A stretch of 7,248 nucleotides of DNA. It comes from Gammaproteobacteria bacterium. GTDB lineage: Bacteria > Pseudomonadota > Gammaproteobacteria > Pseudomonadales > Pseudohongiellaceae. Both the position numbers and the translations under genes were made by a program. The stretch spans positions 1 to 7,248 of the forward strand of contig DMJN01000006.1 of assembly GCA_003451715.1 (NCBI GenBank), given 5' to 3'. The notes under the pieces are model-generated. The model was not told the DNA's origin. It did not search any database and saw only the letters and a program-made list of their open reading frames with translations. Shown here one piece after another: positions 6,342-7,248 of this stretch; positions within the stretch are counted from its first letter, which is position 1; every line of letters starts with the position of its first letter.

Positions 6342-6369
6342 GACTCAATCAAATCATTTTGATTGAGTC
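6342..6369. repeat. Perfect 12-bp inverted repeat, TCAT loop
   Basis: GACTCAATCAAA (6342-6353) and TTTGATTGAGTC (6358-6369) are exact reverse complements around TCAT. No plus-strand T-tract follows. On the minus strand the hairpin is followed by TTCATTT, so it might act as a poor terminator for the convergent prc gene. Confidence 0.85.
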
Positions 6370-6394
6370 CTCCTAGAGCTCGACCCCGCTCGCA

Positions 6395-6419
6395 GGCCCT
6401 CGTAAGAGGGCCTTTTTTT
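6395..6419 (+). terminator. Rho-independent terminator
   Basis: GGCCCTC (6395-6401), loop GTAA, GAGGGCC (6406-6412) and seven Ts (6413-6419) make a textbook intrinsic terminator reading left to right. It ends plus-strand transcription before the convergent prc gene. It lies about 225 nt beyond the last plus-strand stop codon, an unusually long distance if it only serves that operon. Confidence 0.92.
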
Positions 6420-6453
6420 AGGGCGCAGTAATTCTACTGTTGGAGGGGTGGTA

Positions 6454-7248
6454 TTAACGATCTGTCTGAATATCGTCTACTGAAGATACCCGGCGCTGGT
6501 CGAGTGCGATAAAGTCGGCCAGGATTCGACCGCTTTCCAGCAACAGAGGATCACCTTCTTCCTCTTCGACCGCATCGGTTTCGGCATCATTATCTGCGAC
6601 GGATACATCGTCATTATCGGGGCTTGTTGGCTCCTCTTCGCTACTCTCCTCATCGGACTCCACTACCCATTCACGGAGCGATAAGCCCTTGAGGAAGCGG
6701 CGCATATTCTCGGCATCGAATTCGGCACGACGGCTTTCTTCTCGCTGGGCCTTAACAACCAATTCATTGAGCGACAATTGTTCACGTTCGCGCAGCTCTC
6801 GAGTTCGTTCAATCTGGTCCATCAGGTATATAAAATCTGGAGATGCCTCGACGCGTTCTTCATGTAGCGCCTGCAGTTCTGGTAGCATGGTCTGGATGGA
6901 ATGGTAGGCTCTGTATTCAACGGGCCGCACCGTATCCCAGGGTAGGGCACCGTCGAGACTACTCTCGCCAATGTCTTCATAGGCATCGTAGAAATCCGGA
7001 AACTGAATGTCAGGAACCACCCCGCGGTGTTGAGTACTGGCTCCCGAAATTCGATAGAACTTGGAGCGGGTCAGTTTGACCTGGCCATAATCCATGGGGA
7101 TTATTTCCTGCACCGTCCCCTTGCCAAAGGTCTGACCACCTAAGACGATGCCGCGCTGATAATCCTGAATCGCGCCTGCAAAGATTTCCGAGGCAGACGC
7201 ACTAGTGCGATTTACCAATACAGCCAGCGGGCCGGCATAAGCAACTTC
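6454..7248 (-). CDS. prc: Carboxy-terminal processing (tail-specific) protease Prc, C-terminal part, 5' end beyond window
   Basis: This is an S41-family periplasmic serine protease with a Ser-Lys catalytic centre, which degrades or trims envelope proteins from their C-termini; in E. coli it processes FtsI and turns over MepS with NlpI. The visible 264 residues run from the window edge to TAA at 6454-6456. Numbered from the edge, the catalytic serine is S18 in NRTSASASEIF (codon 7195-7197), the supporting aspartate D29 in QDY, and the general-base lysine K43 in FGKGTVQ. Next come KFYRISGASTQHRGVVPDI and DGALPWD, both characteristic of Prc rather than shorter CtpA proteases, then the helical C-terminal domain. 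Residues 197-233 are a strongly acidic low-complexity segment absent from the E. coli protein. The N-terminus and PDZ domain are outside the window. It is convergent with the lpt gene group and is probably its own transcript. Confidence 0.95.
   Translation of the reverse strand, partial: EVAYAGPLAVLVNRTSASASEIFAGAIQDYQRGIVLGGQTFGKGTVQEIIPMDYGQVKLTRSKFYRISGASTQHRGVVPDIQFPDFYDAYEDIGESSLDGALPWDTVRPVEYRAYHSIQTMLPELQALHEERVEASPDFIYLMDQIERTRELREREQLSLNELVVKAQREESRRAEFDAENMRRFLKGLSLREWVVESDEESSEEEPTSPDNDDVSVADNDAETDAVEEEEGDPLLLESGRILADFIALDQRRVSSVDDIQTDR

Larger units (their letters stand above)
6332..6419 (+). ncRNA. Candidate small RNA (two hairpins, intrinsic terminator)
   Basis: If transcription began near 6332, below a TAGAAT box at 6320-6325, the product would be about 88 nt. 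It would contain a perfect 12-bp stem-loop (6342-6369), a pyrimidine-rich linker containing CCTCCT (6369-6374), and a strong terminator hairpin with seven Ts (6395-6419). That is the layout of many trans-acting small RNAs, and the linker could pair with Shine-Dalgarno sequences. The promoter is weak on paper (no -35), so the alternatives are a 3'-UTR-derived RNA from the upstream operon or simply a long 3' UTR with its terminator. Confidence 0.4.

Overview
The window looks like chromosomal DNA from a Gram-negative bacterium, most likely a gammaproteobacterium. The evidence is the LPS-transport permease pair lptF-lptG, a Prc/Tsp-type tail-specific protease and a tRNA-Ser gene with an encoded CCA end. 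Codon use and base composition are moderate, about half GC by eye. I cannot name the genus.

Layout, left to right. (1) Positions 1-149 may be the 3' end of a charged, unrecognised protein, and contain a perfect 10-bp inverted repeat. (2) tRNA-Ser(GCU) lies at 155-245. (3) Positions 246-929 are a gene-poor stretch holding two diverged copies of a hairpin-rich repeat element. Copy A has intact hairpins and copy B is partly decayed. A candidate promoter lies near 873-900. (4) A large gene (930-3188) fuses a glycoside-hydrolase-like TIM barrel and beta-sandwich to a C-terminal WaaP/InaA-like sugar (LPS) kinase domain. (5) lptF and lptG follow, with an ATGA overlap. (6) A small polytopic membrane protein of unknown function lies at 5545-6168. 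(7) A 285-base intergenic stretch contains a perfect 12-bp hairpin, a CCTCCT linker and a strong rho-independent terminator, and could encode a small RNA. (8) On the minus strand, convergent with the rest, is the C-terminal part of prc, running off the window edge.

The plus-strand genes share a cell-envelope theme. LptF and LptG are the inner-membrane permease of the LptB2FG transporter, which extracts LPS from the inner membrane for export. The fused GH-like/kinase protein directly upstream has the signature of kinases that phosphorylate LPS core sugars, so it may modify the molecule that LptFG exports. That link is inference from domain type and position. Prc is a periplasmic protease that trims or degrades envelope proteins, and here appears to be a separate transcription unit.

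The most notable items are the barrel-kinase fusion with an apparently altered barrel active-site motif, the candidate small RNA with an exposed anti-Shine-Dalgarno-like motif, and the paired structured repeats behind the tRNA.
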